Shown: one piece after another, positions 35,484-46,444 of the stretch
Position numbering within the stretch: the stretch's first letter is position 1
Layout: each line of letters begins with the position of its first letter
Assembly (NCBI RefSeq): GCF_022201045.2
Contig: NC_068564.1
Coordinates: 28,053,001 to 28,117,000, forward strand
Direction of reading: 5' to 3'
DNA length: 64,000 nucleotides
From: Citrus sinensis
Lineage: Eukaryota; Streptophyta; Magnoliopsida; Sapindales; Rutaceae
Program-made: the position numbers and the translations under genes
The notes under the pieces: generated by a model
The model's input: only the letters and a program-made list of their open reading frames with translations
What the model was told of the DNA's origin: nothing
The model's database searches: none

Positions 35484-38030
35484 TTTGAAAGAAGGTTTCG
35501 AAGAGAGTCTGTCTTTTTGTTTTTCTTAATTCACTAAGAAAGTGAGAAAGAAAGAGAGAGAGAGAGAGATGAGTTTTGAATTGTGAGCTGAGAGGGAAAA
35601 TCAGTGAAAGAGCGTTTTTGATGTTGATGCTGGCCCGGCGAGAGGATGCAAAGTGACCGTTGGAGAAATGGAGTTCTGCATTTTTGAAAAACTTATATGA
35701 TGTGGAATTACCAGTATACCCTTCATTTGAAGAGATTATTATTGTTGTTGTTGTTGTGGTGGTGGTGTAGTTATTTTGCCAATAATTTCTCCAATGACGG
35801 TAGCTCAAAAGCTGTTTCGGCCAGGCATTTTAGATTTTTTCTTATTATTTTGGTCTATCCAAACATGATTCGTGTAAAAATATATTAACAAAGTAGTATT
35901 TTTCAATAAAAATATGAACAACAATTTAAAAAAAAAATTGATGACTTTTTTTTTTATAAATGATACTAAATTTTATTAAGGGAAAAAGAAGAGAATAATG
36001 AAATAAAAACACTCATTTGAAACAATACTTGGCGACCACAAATATCCTCATACAAACTCTGTCTAACAGAAATAAGTAGATCATTTCACCAATCATTAGC
36101 ATTTAGATTTAGCCCCAAATTACCAAAGACTATATTAGCCAAAATATAGAGTTTGTGATTCTAATTTACTCTTAAAAGAAAAAAAATTACTTTAATAGAA
36201 AACATTAACACATTCATGTTGACATTAATATGTGTGATTTAAAACGATTATGACAAACCCCTTTTTTTTGGGGTTTTCACAAAAAAATCATATCAATAAG
36301 AGTGGGAAAGGTTTTCACAAAATTAAGGATAATAATATCTCAAAGTATAATTTCCTAAATTATCAGCTCTTGTAGTAATAAAGTTAGGAGGACAAGGAGT
36401 GTTTGGTCCATCCATAATATTCAAATAACTAGCCGTTGGGATCGAGCATCAACAGTCATCTCAAAGCCGTTTCTGTTTTCTTTTTATAAATAAAGTTGGG
36501 GCAAAAATAGAAAGTCAGCGAAGATCCATGATTTGTACTTCATACCCAGGGCTTAATTTTACTTTAAACACCCATAAAAAGGTCATTATATTGCTTCGGA
36601 TTGATTATTGGCCTATTTTTGGTTAATGAATATTTAAAAAAATGAAAAAAAGCCACAATATATAACAATTTCATTTTTGAAAAAATACTTAAACAATTTA
36701 TTGCACATAGTGAACGATTCTTTTGGTCCAAATTGCGAAGGTTGCTTTATATTAAAATTGAGGCTTTAGTCTTTTTGTAACTCCGTGTATTGTCACGGGC
36801 GGATTCTAGAAAATTAATTTATTAAAGATAAAATTATAAAATTGTCAATAACATCAATATTTTTTTTTTTTTATTGTGATAGCATTTTTCATAAATTTTC
36901 TGAATTGATTCAACTGTAAATTTATGGGTTAACCTCACTTAGTTGCCCGAGACAATCAGAAAATTTGAGATAAAAATACAATTTTTTTTACAGGGAAACA
37001 ATTACTTGGATCGTAGGAAATTCTGTAAAAGGCACAATGAATTCTGAACTTTTTGTTTTTTTTTTTTTGGGTTTAAACAGTCAATTCCAAACATTTGTAG
37101 CAAATACCTTTGTATTGTATATAAATAATTAGATATCATATTACCGCCATGACTAATATATATTTTCTCCATTAAGTTCAAAGTTTTGATGTAGTAAATT
37201 TACACACACACACACACATTTTGTAGCTTACGTTTATTTTCTATCATGAAAATCAATAAGATTTACATATGACTATGTAAGTTTTCATTGCAACCAAGGC
37301 ATTGCACAATATATAAGGAGGAATGTTGAACACATTCTTCATTTTAATAACATTGAAAATGATCATAGTTCAATCTTTGATGAATAAATAGAAAGAAACA
37401 ACGATATTCAAGAAGACTGTCGCAATATTAATAACTCTCGATCTCAAGAAACATAAAATTTAAGGAACATTATCGCAATAAATTCAATATAAATGTAACG
37501 TATATTACTTTTTATTTTATTTGGATATATATATTAGTATGAATTTTTTAATCATATTTTTTTGTAGAGATTATAAAGTTCATTAGATTTCATTTAATTG
37601 AATTTGTTCACTTTATGTAATTTCACATGTTTTAAAATGAAAAAAGACATGTCTAAATAATTTTATTAAACTTACTCTAGAAAATAAAAGATACTTTAAA
37701 TATAAATCTATTTTAATCATTATATAATAGAACATCACTTTTGTAATAAGAATTCACTAAATGCATATACTTTGATTTTCAAACTCACAACAATCACAAC
37801 AACACAATTAACTAAATCCCAAATTACTTTTTTAATCAACATATTATTCATTTGTAAAGGAAAAAACAACTTATCTTATCAGTCACAGCTGTCCCGAAGT
37901 AGCCCTTAATGCATATTTAGTATGACTTATCAAATAGTGCTTGTTAATTCAATAAGTTCTTTTCAAAATTTTTAGTATTGTTGGGTTACATTTTGTATAG
38001 AACTCTTGGTGACGGGGGAGCCTTAACAAC

Positions 38031-38150
38031 AGAAGTTGTACAAAACATTAAATAAATTATTTTATCTCTATTAGTAGAAGTTCAATAACTTGTTATAAAA
38101 GTTATACTAATAGAGACAAAATAATTTATTTAATGTTTTGTACAACTTCT
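38031..38150. repeat. Near-perfect inverted repeat (46-bp arms)
   Basis: Left arm 38031-38076 (AGAAGTTGTACAAAACATTA...) pairs with right arm 38105-38150 with a single mismatch, around a 28-nt loop. A partial third copy (ATTAATAGAGACAAAATAAT) follows at about 38150-38175. This looks like a MITE or a hairpin-forming transcript template. No target duplication was established. Confidence 0.85.
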
Positions 38151-39166
38151 ATTAATAGAGACAAAATAATTTATTTGGATGGGTTATAGAAGTTTTATAA
38201 AGAATCAAAATTGTCTAAATTACTCTTAATTTATTTCTAATCTTATTTTATTACTTTTATAATATAATTTTTTAAAAAACTTATTAATAAAAATAATTTT
38301 ATAATTATTAATAAAAAATTTCATTGACAATAATAAAAATAATTTTACAATTATTAATAATAAAACTTCTCCTTAATAACCGAACAATTCAAATAATTTT
38401 TGTAAAAATTTTATTTAAAAAATCTATTAATAAAATTTTTGTTTGAACAAACTACACGCAAGTCCTAATCTAGCACTGTTAGAAGCAGGTTTTTTCAAAA
38501 GCATTTCTAGAAGCCCTGATATTTATTTGGATAGTTTTCAAAGACCGCAAATTAATATAGTTTTCAAAGACCGCAATTTAATTAATGCTCAACGGCTTCT
38601 TGGGTTTTGACTTCCGAAGATTCTCTCTTTTTTTTTTTTTAATAATAATAATTATTATTATTATGCATATATTCTCCATCTACTATAGTGAAATTTCAAT
38701 TATTATTATTAATGCTTCATATTATACTTTTCAATAATCTTACAAATTACAAAATGTTTTAAAATAAATCTGAAAATAGTTGCCATCATCTGAAAAACCT
38801 TCCATTATTGAAAATACTTTTTAGCACTCTCTTAATAAGTGCTTTTAGCTTTTGCAAGAAGTTATCAAATAAAAATGCTGAATCTCAATACATTTTGATT
38901 ATGGTATTAAATTAGAAAAAAATTAAATAATGGGTTGTTGTGTGTGTGATCGTAGTGGCACCACTGGTTCAAGGAGGCTGCCCAAATTATGTATGAAAGC
39001 AAATTTTAATTGAGTTAGTGCAAATCTACAGTGCATGTTAATCATTTTATAGTAACCCATAATTAAATAATGAGTGACGACAACGAGTGGCACAGGAATG
39101 TTCTAAAACGTTGTTTAGTAAAAAAAAAAAGGGGCATTTTTCTTTAATTATTTAAATAATTATATT

Positions 39167-39185
39167 GGGGGGGGGGGGGGGGGGG
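39167..39185. repeat. G19 homopolymer
   Basis: Nineteen consecutive G residues on the plus strand in otherwise AT-rich DNA, followed by TGGTGTTGGG. It can form G-quadruplexes and is error-prone in sequencing, so its length may be unreliable. Confidence 0.85.
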
Positions 39186-42100
39186 TGGTGTTGGGTCATA
39201 TTTTGATGAGGCTCAAGGGTGATGAAAAGGTCAAAGAAGTGGAATAAAATAACACCCAAATGATTCCACATTTTTCAAATATTTAATGTCCCAATTTTTT
39301 AACTTTATCTTTTGGTGTTATTTCAAGAAGGGTCAAGATTTGCTGACATTTTGGTTAATTGGACGGCAATCTAGAAGCCCTATACTTTATGCATAATTCA
39401 TGATTAAATCAATTTTAATTAATCTCTATGATCTTTGGAGTGCTTATAGAATAAACCTCCTTTTTTTCTTTTTTTCAAAATAATTGATTCTGCCTATTTT
39501 GGATCCTATGCTATACACAGTGGATAACAAATTATAAGTTTCTAATTTTTTTAATATTATTCTTCAGAGCGTGGGAGGGGGTGAATCGACAAAATTAAAA
39601 TTAACGTGCATTTTAAAACACACGTTATCATCCTAACCTATCCTTAAGATTCAATATTTAAATTGCTTTTAAAGCAATGCCTCTTTGTACAAGTAATTTA
39701 GTCCGAAAACATCACTGCATACGCCAATTACGCATCTGATGACCTTGGAATTGGATGATGGCAAATGAAAAGCATTTAAAATTTAGAAAAAAAAAAAAAA
39801 AGCTTGTACTAAAACGAGTCTCATCCGTCTATATCAACTATTTATTAAAGAGGGAGGAAAAAGCAAAAAAAATAAAATAAAATAAAATAAAGAGTCAAGA
39901 AGAGATAGGGAAAGAAAAAGCTCAATCTAAATCTCCATCACGGGAGGACTTTTTCCGGGCAAGCAAACCAACTTGAATACAAAGATAAAAAAAGACCCGT
40001 TGATTGAAGGATTTGGTTAAAGTCTACTTTGGATGGATTACATAATTTCAAAGAGATAGTTAAGGACTTAAGGCTCATCGAGACATTTGAATTTGAAGAA
40101 AGCAATTTTTTTTGGTTCTTTTTTTCAAAAGAAGCAACAAGACCCCACCCCCACCACAATTAGCCTTTGATTTTCTGCCAATTTGGCGTTAGAATAGTGT
40201 GATTTTTGTTTGAATATAACACAGGCTTAGTTTGAAGGAGCATGTTAATATTAACTTTTTATAGGGCCCATGCATCATAATAAAGGCATAAAGCTATATT
40301 GCCTTTTATCCTCTTAGTGGAGCGTTTTGGGTACTAAAGTGGGGCATTCTTCCAAGTTCTCCACATTCTTTTCACTTTTTGGGGGGTCTTGATTGATCTG
40401 GCATCTCCAATTTTAATCACCCTTTTCATTTTTCTAGTTTTTTAGATAAACAAATACATGTTCTTGTTACAGGATCTACTATGAGGATACACTTTTTTTT
40501 TTTTTTCACATTTATGTGATTTTGTTAGGGTCTTATAAGCCAAGACTTAGACAATACACATGTCCATCATGTCTTCAAAAATTATTTACAAATTGTATAA
40601 TATAGACAAGTCATCTCACTCACAACAGTGATGTCTTTGTTTTCTTGTTATTATTTTTGTTCTTGCTATTATTTCCCCTCAACTGGCTTCTTCTATTAGT
40701 TGATTAGGATTTAATTATTTGTTGTTTGTCTTGAAAGAAAGCTGATTTGTCTAAATCCACCTAATAATTGACTCTTCCCAGCTGCACATCTCAATAATCA
40801 ATTGTTTATTAGAGAAAAAAAAAAACCCCCCAAAATATTAATCGTATTTAAGAGCAAGAGACACGGAAATAATCTTAATTTGAGAGGAATTTGTATGAAT
40901 CAACTTGAAGGTTTAAGAATTAAAAATGACAATTGGGGTCCATCCAAGTTGCAATAATATACAAATTTGGCAATTCCTTGCTGCAATTAAAATTCTGTTT
41001 CTACATAAATAAAGTTTGCCCTAATAAAATTATTATTGTTCTTTGCCTGCCAAAATTCACATGGGAGACCAGAAGTTATGGTCCAGCAATGGCGCTATAA
41101 ATTTTTCAATTTCCAATCTTAGTAAACTTGGCACTGTACACTTGTAAAGCTTGGCAGCCTTGGCTGCTTCAATGTATGTAAAACAGTAGGTTTCCTTATG
41201 TGTTATGATGATTGTCTTTAGGAAATTCAAAGGCCAATTATTATCAAGATAGGAATTTTTTAAAAATCTTGGCCTCATCCATACATTGCTTTTAGATAGT
41301 TATTGTTAATATTATTTTTTTTTAAAAAAAATGGAGGTATTTTTCTTTTGAGAAAACAATTATTCATTACTGCAATCAATTATGTGGATTTTTTTTTTAA
41401 GAAGAAAAAATTCGGCGTGACCTAAACCCCAAAAGTACCCACCCAAGATTCACATTACACTGGAAATGTACTTAGCAAACAATGAAATTATCCTATTAAC
41501 CAAACAATCCACTTTCAGCCCCTTGGATATATAAGACAATAATGTTGTTATTTATTTTTATTTATTTTAAATTGAAGCAACTTTTCATTTTTAAAAAGAA
41601 AAAAAAAATTGAAGCAAAGTAGTGACCAAAAGTGAGCTCTTAGCCCATTCACATCCATCCAATCCTTTCACTCCCAACTCCGTGGTAGTACTCTTTTACT
41701 CTTAATTATGGAATAATTATATTAGTGTAGATGTGTCTTCCATAAATTTATCAATTAGAAATTTACATAAATCTTTGAAATTTTAATTAGACGAGCGATC
41801 TCATACTATATTGTCCATATATTAGAAAAATTCTGATTATAACATATTGATATTTGAAAAAAAAAAAAGTGACCAAACCCACATTGGGCTCCTAACATAA
41901 TTAATAATTTCAGGTTTACTTTGATTTCGCTGCTCGTGAATTAATTATTTTTAAACCATCTAGTTATTTTTAAAAATTTAACTATTTTATTTTTGTTAAG
42001 AAGACGAAAAAATTTAAAAATATTTATCCATTCCATTTTTTTCCTAACTTTTAAACAAAAATAAGAGTAACTTTTAAAAATGATTAGTTTACAAAAAAAA

Positions 42101-42217
42101 AAATCCAAAATCTATCTAAAATAATGAAGCTACTGCTGTTGGAATGAGAGTTAATTTTTCCTAAGATGTAATCAGCGAAAATATAATTTCTGAAAGGAAA
42201 ATACTCTCCGTAAAGAT

Positions 42218-42831
42218 GGGTAATTTTTAAAAACCTCCCCTGAGGTTTGGGCTTGTTGCAAGTAGATGGCGAGAATTGATTTATTTGTAAAAAACCCCCT
42301 ACCGTCAGTTAAGTTTAACATTGACCGTTAGTTGACCGTGCAAAGACAATATTACCCTTAACAATAGTTTATAAATGAAAATAACTAAAAAAAAAACCAA
42401 AATTATTAGCTATTTTACACTTTTTAAATTATTGATATTTTCTTAAAGTTCTTATAAAAAATTAAAATTAAAAAATTAAAAAATCCTTTTTAAATTATTG
42501 ATATTTCCTTAAAATTCCTACAAGAAAGATAAAATTAAAAATTTAAAAATGAAATAGTCATAATCTTTACCTATGATATTATAAATTTTTAGAATTGACA
42601 AGGATAAAATTGTCAAAAAATAGGATTTGTGCTTTTTGCACCAATAATTTTGGTTTTTTTTTAGTTATTTTCGTTTACAAACTATTGTTAAGGGTAATAT
42701 TGTCTTTACACGGTCAACTAACGGTCAATGTTAAACTTAACTGACGGTAGGGGGTATTTTACAAATAAATCAATTCTCGCCATCTACTTGCAATAAGCCC
42801 AAACCTCAGGGGAGGTTTTTAAAAATTACCC
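42218..42831. mobile_element. Non-autonomous Mutator-like element (614 bp)
   Basis: Very long, well-kept inverted ends: GGGTAATTTTTAAAAACCTC at the left and its reverse complement at the right, extending beyond 150 bp with few mismatches. Flanked by a 10-bp repeat CCGTAAAGAT (42208-42217 and 42832-42841); 9-10 bp fits Mutator. Non-coding. The high arm similarity suggests the youngest of the three such elements here. Confidence 0.9.
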
Positions 42832-44445
42832 CCGTAAAGATTTAAGCTACTGTGCAAAAGTACACGTACCTAGTGGTAGATTTCAATTGCTCTCTAAAAT
42901 TTTAATATAAAAATAAAAAGTCAGTAACCAAATTACATAAGCCATAAATACAGAGCCTGACAAAGTTGACGAACGTATGTTTTGCACATAGTTGAAAGTT
43001 GAAACAGGAGCTGTTCAGGCTCGGGTTCTTTCAATTCCATGACCCACCTACAAAACGCACTCAACGCATCTCTCATTGGTCCACAATGACAAAGGCGTGG
43101 GGCGGTGTATCTGTAAATTGCATAGAGTCCAAGACTCGATGGCTTTTCGTTTTTCTAACCCCAACAAAGAGCGAAGGAGAAATGAAAAAAATCTGAAAAA
43201 AAAAAAAGTATTATTATTAAAATAGCAAATACCCACAAAAAAAAATCCATTATATTATATACTTTGCAAGTTTGCATAATCATACAACACGGGCTGTGTA
43301 CTTTCTCTCTCTTTCCGACAAGACTCAGCTGAATGCTCAGGACTTGTGTGATTTAATTCTAACAGACTCTTTTTTTCTCAGTTCACAGCTCGATAAGTGA
43401 GCAAAGCGGAGCAAAGCAACCTGGTTTAGTGAAGTGAGCTGTTGTTGGATCTTGGATTAGAGCAAACAGTTAGCTGTTCTTTTGACTTTTGGTGACTAAA
43501 GGCAGGTGATAATAATGGGATAATAGAGCAATCTCTGTTGTTGATTGTTTTTATTGTGATGATCACTTTATTTTCATTATTTTTTGCTTTGAATTTTAGT
43601 GGGTATGTTTTAGAATTATGTGACAGGATCTGGGTTACTGTGTTTTTTTTTTGGCTTTGACTGATTTTAAGTCTTCCTTGGATTCCGGCTTCTGTGTAGT
43701 AAAAGAGATGGTTGCTTTGCTTTATTTGTATCTGGTCATTTATGGGGCTTTATTTAACTGTTTTATGGGTCTTCGCTCGCTCTTAAGTTTTCCCTGTTCT
43801 GGGTTTTGGAGTAATTCACACTAGAGCTAAAAAGTTCAGGTTTTTGGCGTTTTGGAGTAGTTGAAGCGAAAAGCTTCATCTTGTAGGTATTTTTCTTTTC
43901 TGGGTTTTTGAATTCCAGTTCAGGTTTAGCGAACTTTTAGATTTGGGACCGTGTCTCCGCTCTTGATTTTGGTCAAAGGTGAAGGAATCATGATTTGAAG
44001 TTGATCATAAAATTTTCCATGCTGTTGGTTTTTGGGTTTCATTTGAAGGGTTTTTCTTTTGTAAAATTGGCTTCTTCATGTTCAGAGTTAGTGTTTGCTT
44101 TAGCTTTGGCAAGTGATGCACTTTTTGGGAGGCAGCTTATGTGTTGGTCTTAAAAGCTTATTAACATTTCCGAATTTGCCTTGAATTTGGAGCTTTCTGC
44201 CTCAAAGGTTTTACCGACAAAAATAGGCTTTTAAGCTCTAAGAGTTTTTTCTTAGTCTGTGAATTTCTGTTCCAAATATCAGATGTGCCGTCAATTTGCT
44301 TAAGTTTCTTAGCTTTGAATTGATTCTTTGGATTGGTTTAAAGGGATACATGTTTCTGCTTTCTAGTTGGGAATTTCATTTTGCTTGACCTGATTTTTCA
44401 GTTATATCTTTTGTGCTTTTCCAGTTTCAAATTCTTGGTGTTCCC
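42832..44445. other. Promoter and spliced leader of the C2 gene
   Basis: Pyrimidine-rich CTTTCTCTCTCTTTCC near 43301-43316 may mark the transcription start. A likely 5'UTR donor is AAAGGCAG|GTGATA near 43504, and an acceptor CTTTTCCAG lies at 44423, giving an intron of about 0.9 kb in the leader. No coding exon before 44446. Confidence 0.5.
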
Positions 44446-45735
44446 ATGGATTCTCCACAATCTGTTGTCTCACCATTCAAGTCCTCTGTTGCTGCTGAGC
44501 CTGAGAAGCAGAAATCTGATTTCTTTGCTCGCTCTGGTAGCTTGACAAAGGGAACTGAAGCCAACAGAAAAGAGGCTGTTATGTCAAACTTAGGGAACTT
44601 CATTGGTGTTCTTGAAGTATACGTACATCAAGCTAGGGACATTCATAACATCTGCATTTACCACAAGCAAGATGTTTATGCTAAGCTTTGCCTCACCAGT
44701 GATCCCGAAAACACTGTCTCCACCAATATCATCAATGGTGGTGGGAGGAATCCTGTTTTCAATGAAAATCTTAAGCTCAATGTCAAGACTGTTGAATCCT
44801 CCCTCAAATGTGAAATATTTATGATGAGTAGGGTGAAGAATTATCTTGAAGACCAGTTGCTGGGCTTCACTTTGGTGCCTTTATCTGAAGTACTCGTCAA
44901 GAATGGGAAGTTGGAGAAAGAGTTTTCTCTCTCTTCAACTGATCTCTTCCATTCTCCGGCTGGATTTGTTCAGTTGTCTCTTGCATATGCTGGAGCTTCA
45001 CCTGATGTAATGGCAATTCCAGCGGTGCCTAAACCTTTGGCTGCTGATGAAACTGCGCAAGAATCAGAAATATCCGAGTCCCTTGATAGGATTGAGTTCC
45101 CAGATCCAAAAATTGTGAATGAGAACCAGATGATGGTTTCAGAGTATTTTGGGATTTCATGTTCCAATATGGACACTGAAACCTCTGAGAGCTTGGTGTC
45201 TTCTGATGCCCGAAACCAAGTTAGTTCGGAGATCAGAGCTCCTGTTGTTGAAAGCTTTTCGACTGCTACAGTTGAGTCTGTTCAGCTTCCAAAGTTTGAT
45301 TCTCCTCCAAGCAGTGTTTCAACCAATGGGGTCTCTTCCCCTTCAGTTGCTGCTAGCTCTGATTCCTCTGATTCTCCGGTAGTTTCAAAGCCACAGAATC
45401 AGGAACAAGAACCTCCCTCAAAAGAGAAAAAGGTTGATGTTGGAGAAGGAGAGAGCGATTCCTCTGGTGGAGTGCCAAGTGATGCAATTAATAAGCCTGT
45501 TGTCAGTGTCAACATTGAGCCTGAACAGAAGGTGGTGCAGCAAGATATAGTGGACATGTATATGAAGAGCATGCAGCAATTTACTGAGTCATTGGCCAAG
45601 ATGAAGCTTCCTCTGGACATCGATAGTGGACCACCTAGTTCAACCAGTTCAGGGAATTCAAGCACTGATCAGAAATTGCAGGCATCTAAGAACACTGGTT
45701 CCCGTGTGTTTTATGGGAGTAGGGCTTTTTTCTAA
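44446..45735 (+). CDS. C2-domain (CaLB-type) protein
   Basis: A single coding exon of 1290 nt and 429 aa, from ATG 44446 to TAA 45733-45735. A C2 domain occupies about residues 52-180 (GVLEVYVHQARDIHNICIYH, DVYAKLCLTSDPE, NPVFNENLKLNV, LGFTLVPLSEVL). C2 domains bind phospholipid, often with calcium; only some of the usual acidic loop residues are evident, so calcium dependence is uncertain. The rest is Ser/Pro/Glu-rich and probably disordered, with a conserved-looking C-terminal helix VQQDIVDMYMKSMQQFTESL and tail SRVFYGSRAFF. It matches the plant family of Arabidopsis At5g55530/At1g50570 as I remember it. The leader intron means the upstream in-frame GTG at 44413 is not the start. Confidence 0.92.
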   Translation: MDSPQSVVSPFKSSVAAEPEKQKSDFFARSGSLTKGTEANRKEAVMSNLGNFIGVLEVYVHQARDIHNICIYHKQDVYAKLCLTSDPENTVSTNIINGGGRNPVFNENLKLNVKTVESSLKCEIFMMSRVKNYLEDQLLGFTLVPLSEVLVKNGKLEKEFSLSSTDLFHSPAGFVQLSLAYAGASPDVMAIPAVPKPLAADETAQESEISESLDRIEFPDPKIVNENQMMVSEYFGISCSNMDTETSESLVSSDARNQVSSEIRAPVVESFSTATVESVQLPKFDSPPSSVSTNGVSSPSVAASSDSSDSPVVSKPQNQEQEPPSKEKKVDVGEGESDSSGGVPSDAINKPVVSVNIEPEQKVVQQDIVDMYMKSMQQFTESLAKMKLPLDIDSGPPSSTSSGNSSTDQKLQASKNTGSRVFYGSRAFF

Positions 45736-46444
45736 AGCTCATTATCCAAGTGGTTCAAGGGAAGACACAGGTGACTTTAGATTTTAGACTGGAGACTAAT
45801 ACTAATAGTGACGTGTAATAATGTATCATTAGTGTGGTGTTTTCCTTTGTATGTTGAGATGTTTCAGATGGCCGGAAATCATGACTTTGTCCTGTTATTA
45901 GCTTTATTTCCGATGCATCTGGTGTCAGTAGTGTATGTGAATTGTGAACTTTTCAAGTTTCATAATTCTTCCTGTTCCAGCTTCTGGTTTCAAATTTTAA
46001 TTATTGCGGAATCAAATTTCATCTAACAATTGGTTAACAATCTATCTAATAACATGATATATTTTGGTCCCACATATCCCATGTGATTTACTGATTTGAG
46101 ACAAAGTAGGGCAAAGACTTAGATTTAGCTTTTGGAACTTTTCTATCATTAGATTCAACATACCACTGATTTTATTTATGCATTTTCACACCATAATGGA
46201 CAAGCAGAAGGCAGCTCTTTTATTTTTATATTAGTTAAGTTGATTTTGCCGTTAAATTGAGGTAAACTTGTTCAGATTCTGGGATAGCATATAGTTCTGA
46301 AATTATGACTCAAGAGCTTATTTGTTTAACAGTGCAAGTTACAGCTGCATAGCGGGGTTTATAATCTGCAGTAAGGAAGACAAAAAGCTCTTATAAAAAG
46401 AATTTGAAGAAACCCCATTTATTCCACGCGCTCAAGTATCAATT
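45736..46444. other. Convergent 3' ends of C2 gene and TRN1
   Basis: 3'UTR sequence of both genes. No separate gene is seen. Confidence 0.55.

Larger units (their letters stand above)
35484..42217. other. Long AT-rich gene-free region
   Basis: 35484 to about 35700 is the kinesin leader/promoter, with a GA tract at 35548-35570. Beyond that no coding exon is convincing. 36000-36140 on the minus strand shows a short degenerate frame (LANIVFGNLGLNLN, then a stop) that may be an old retroelement remnant. The hairpin at 38031-38150 and the G run at 39167-39185 are listed separately. The rest is AT-rich with frequent homopolymers. Confidence 0.5.

Noticed and set aside
35386-35888. Frames on both strands around the kinesin start
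   Set aside because: One runs backwards through the kinesin leader out of frame; the other lies in GTT/GGT repeats. Neither has a family.
36000-36140. Possible retroelement-coding remnant on the minus strand
   Set aside because: Only about 40 readable codons with a stop; too short to assign to LINE or transposase.
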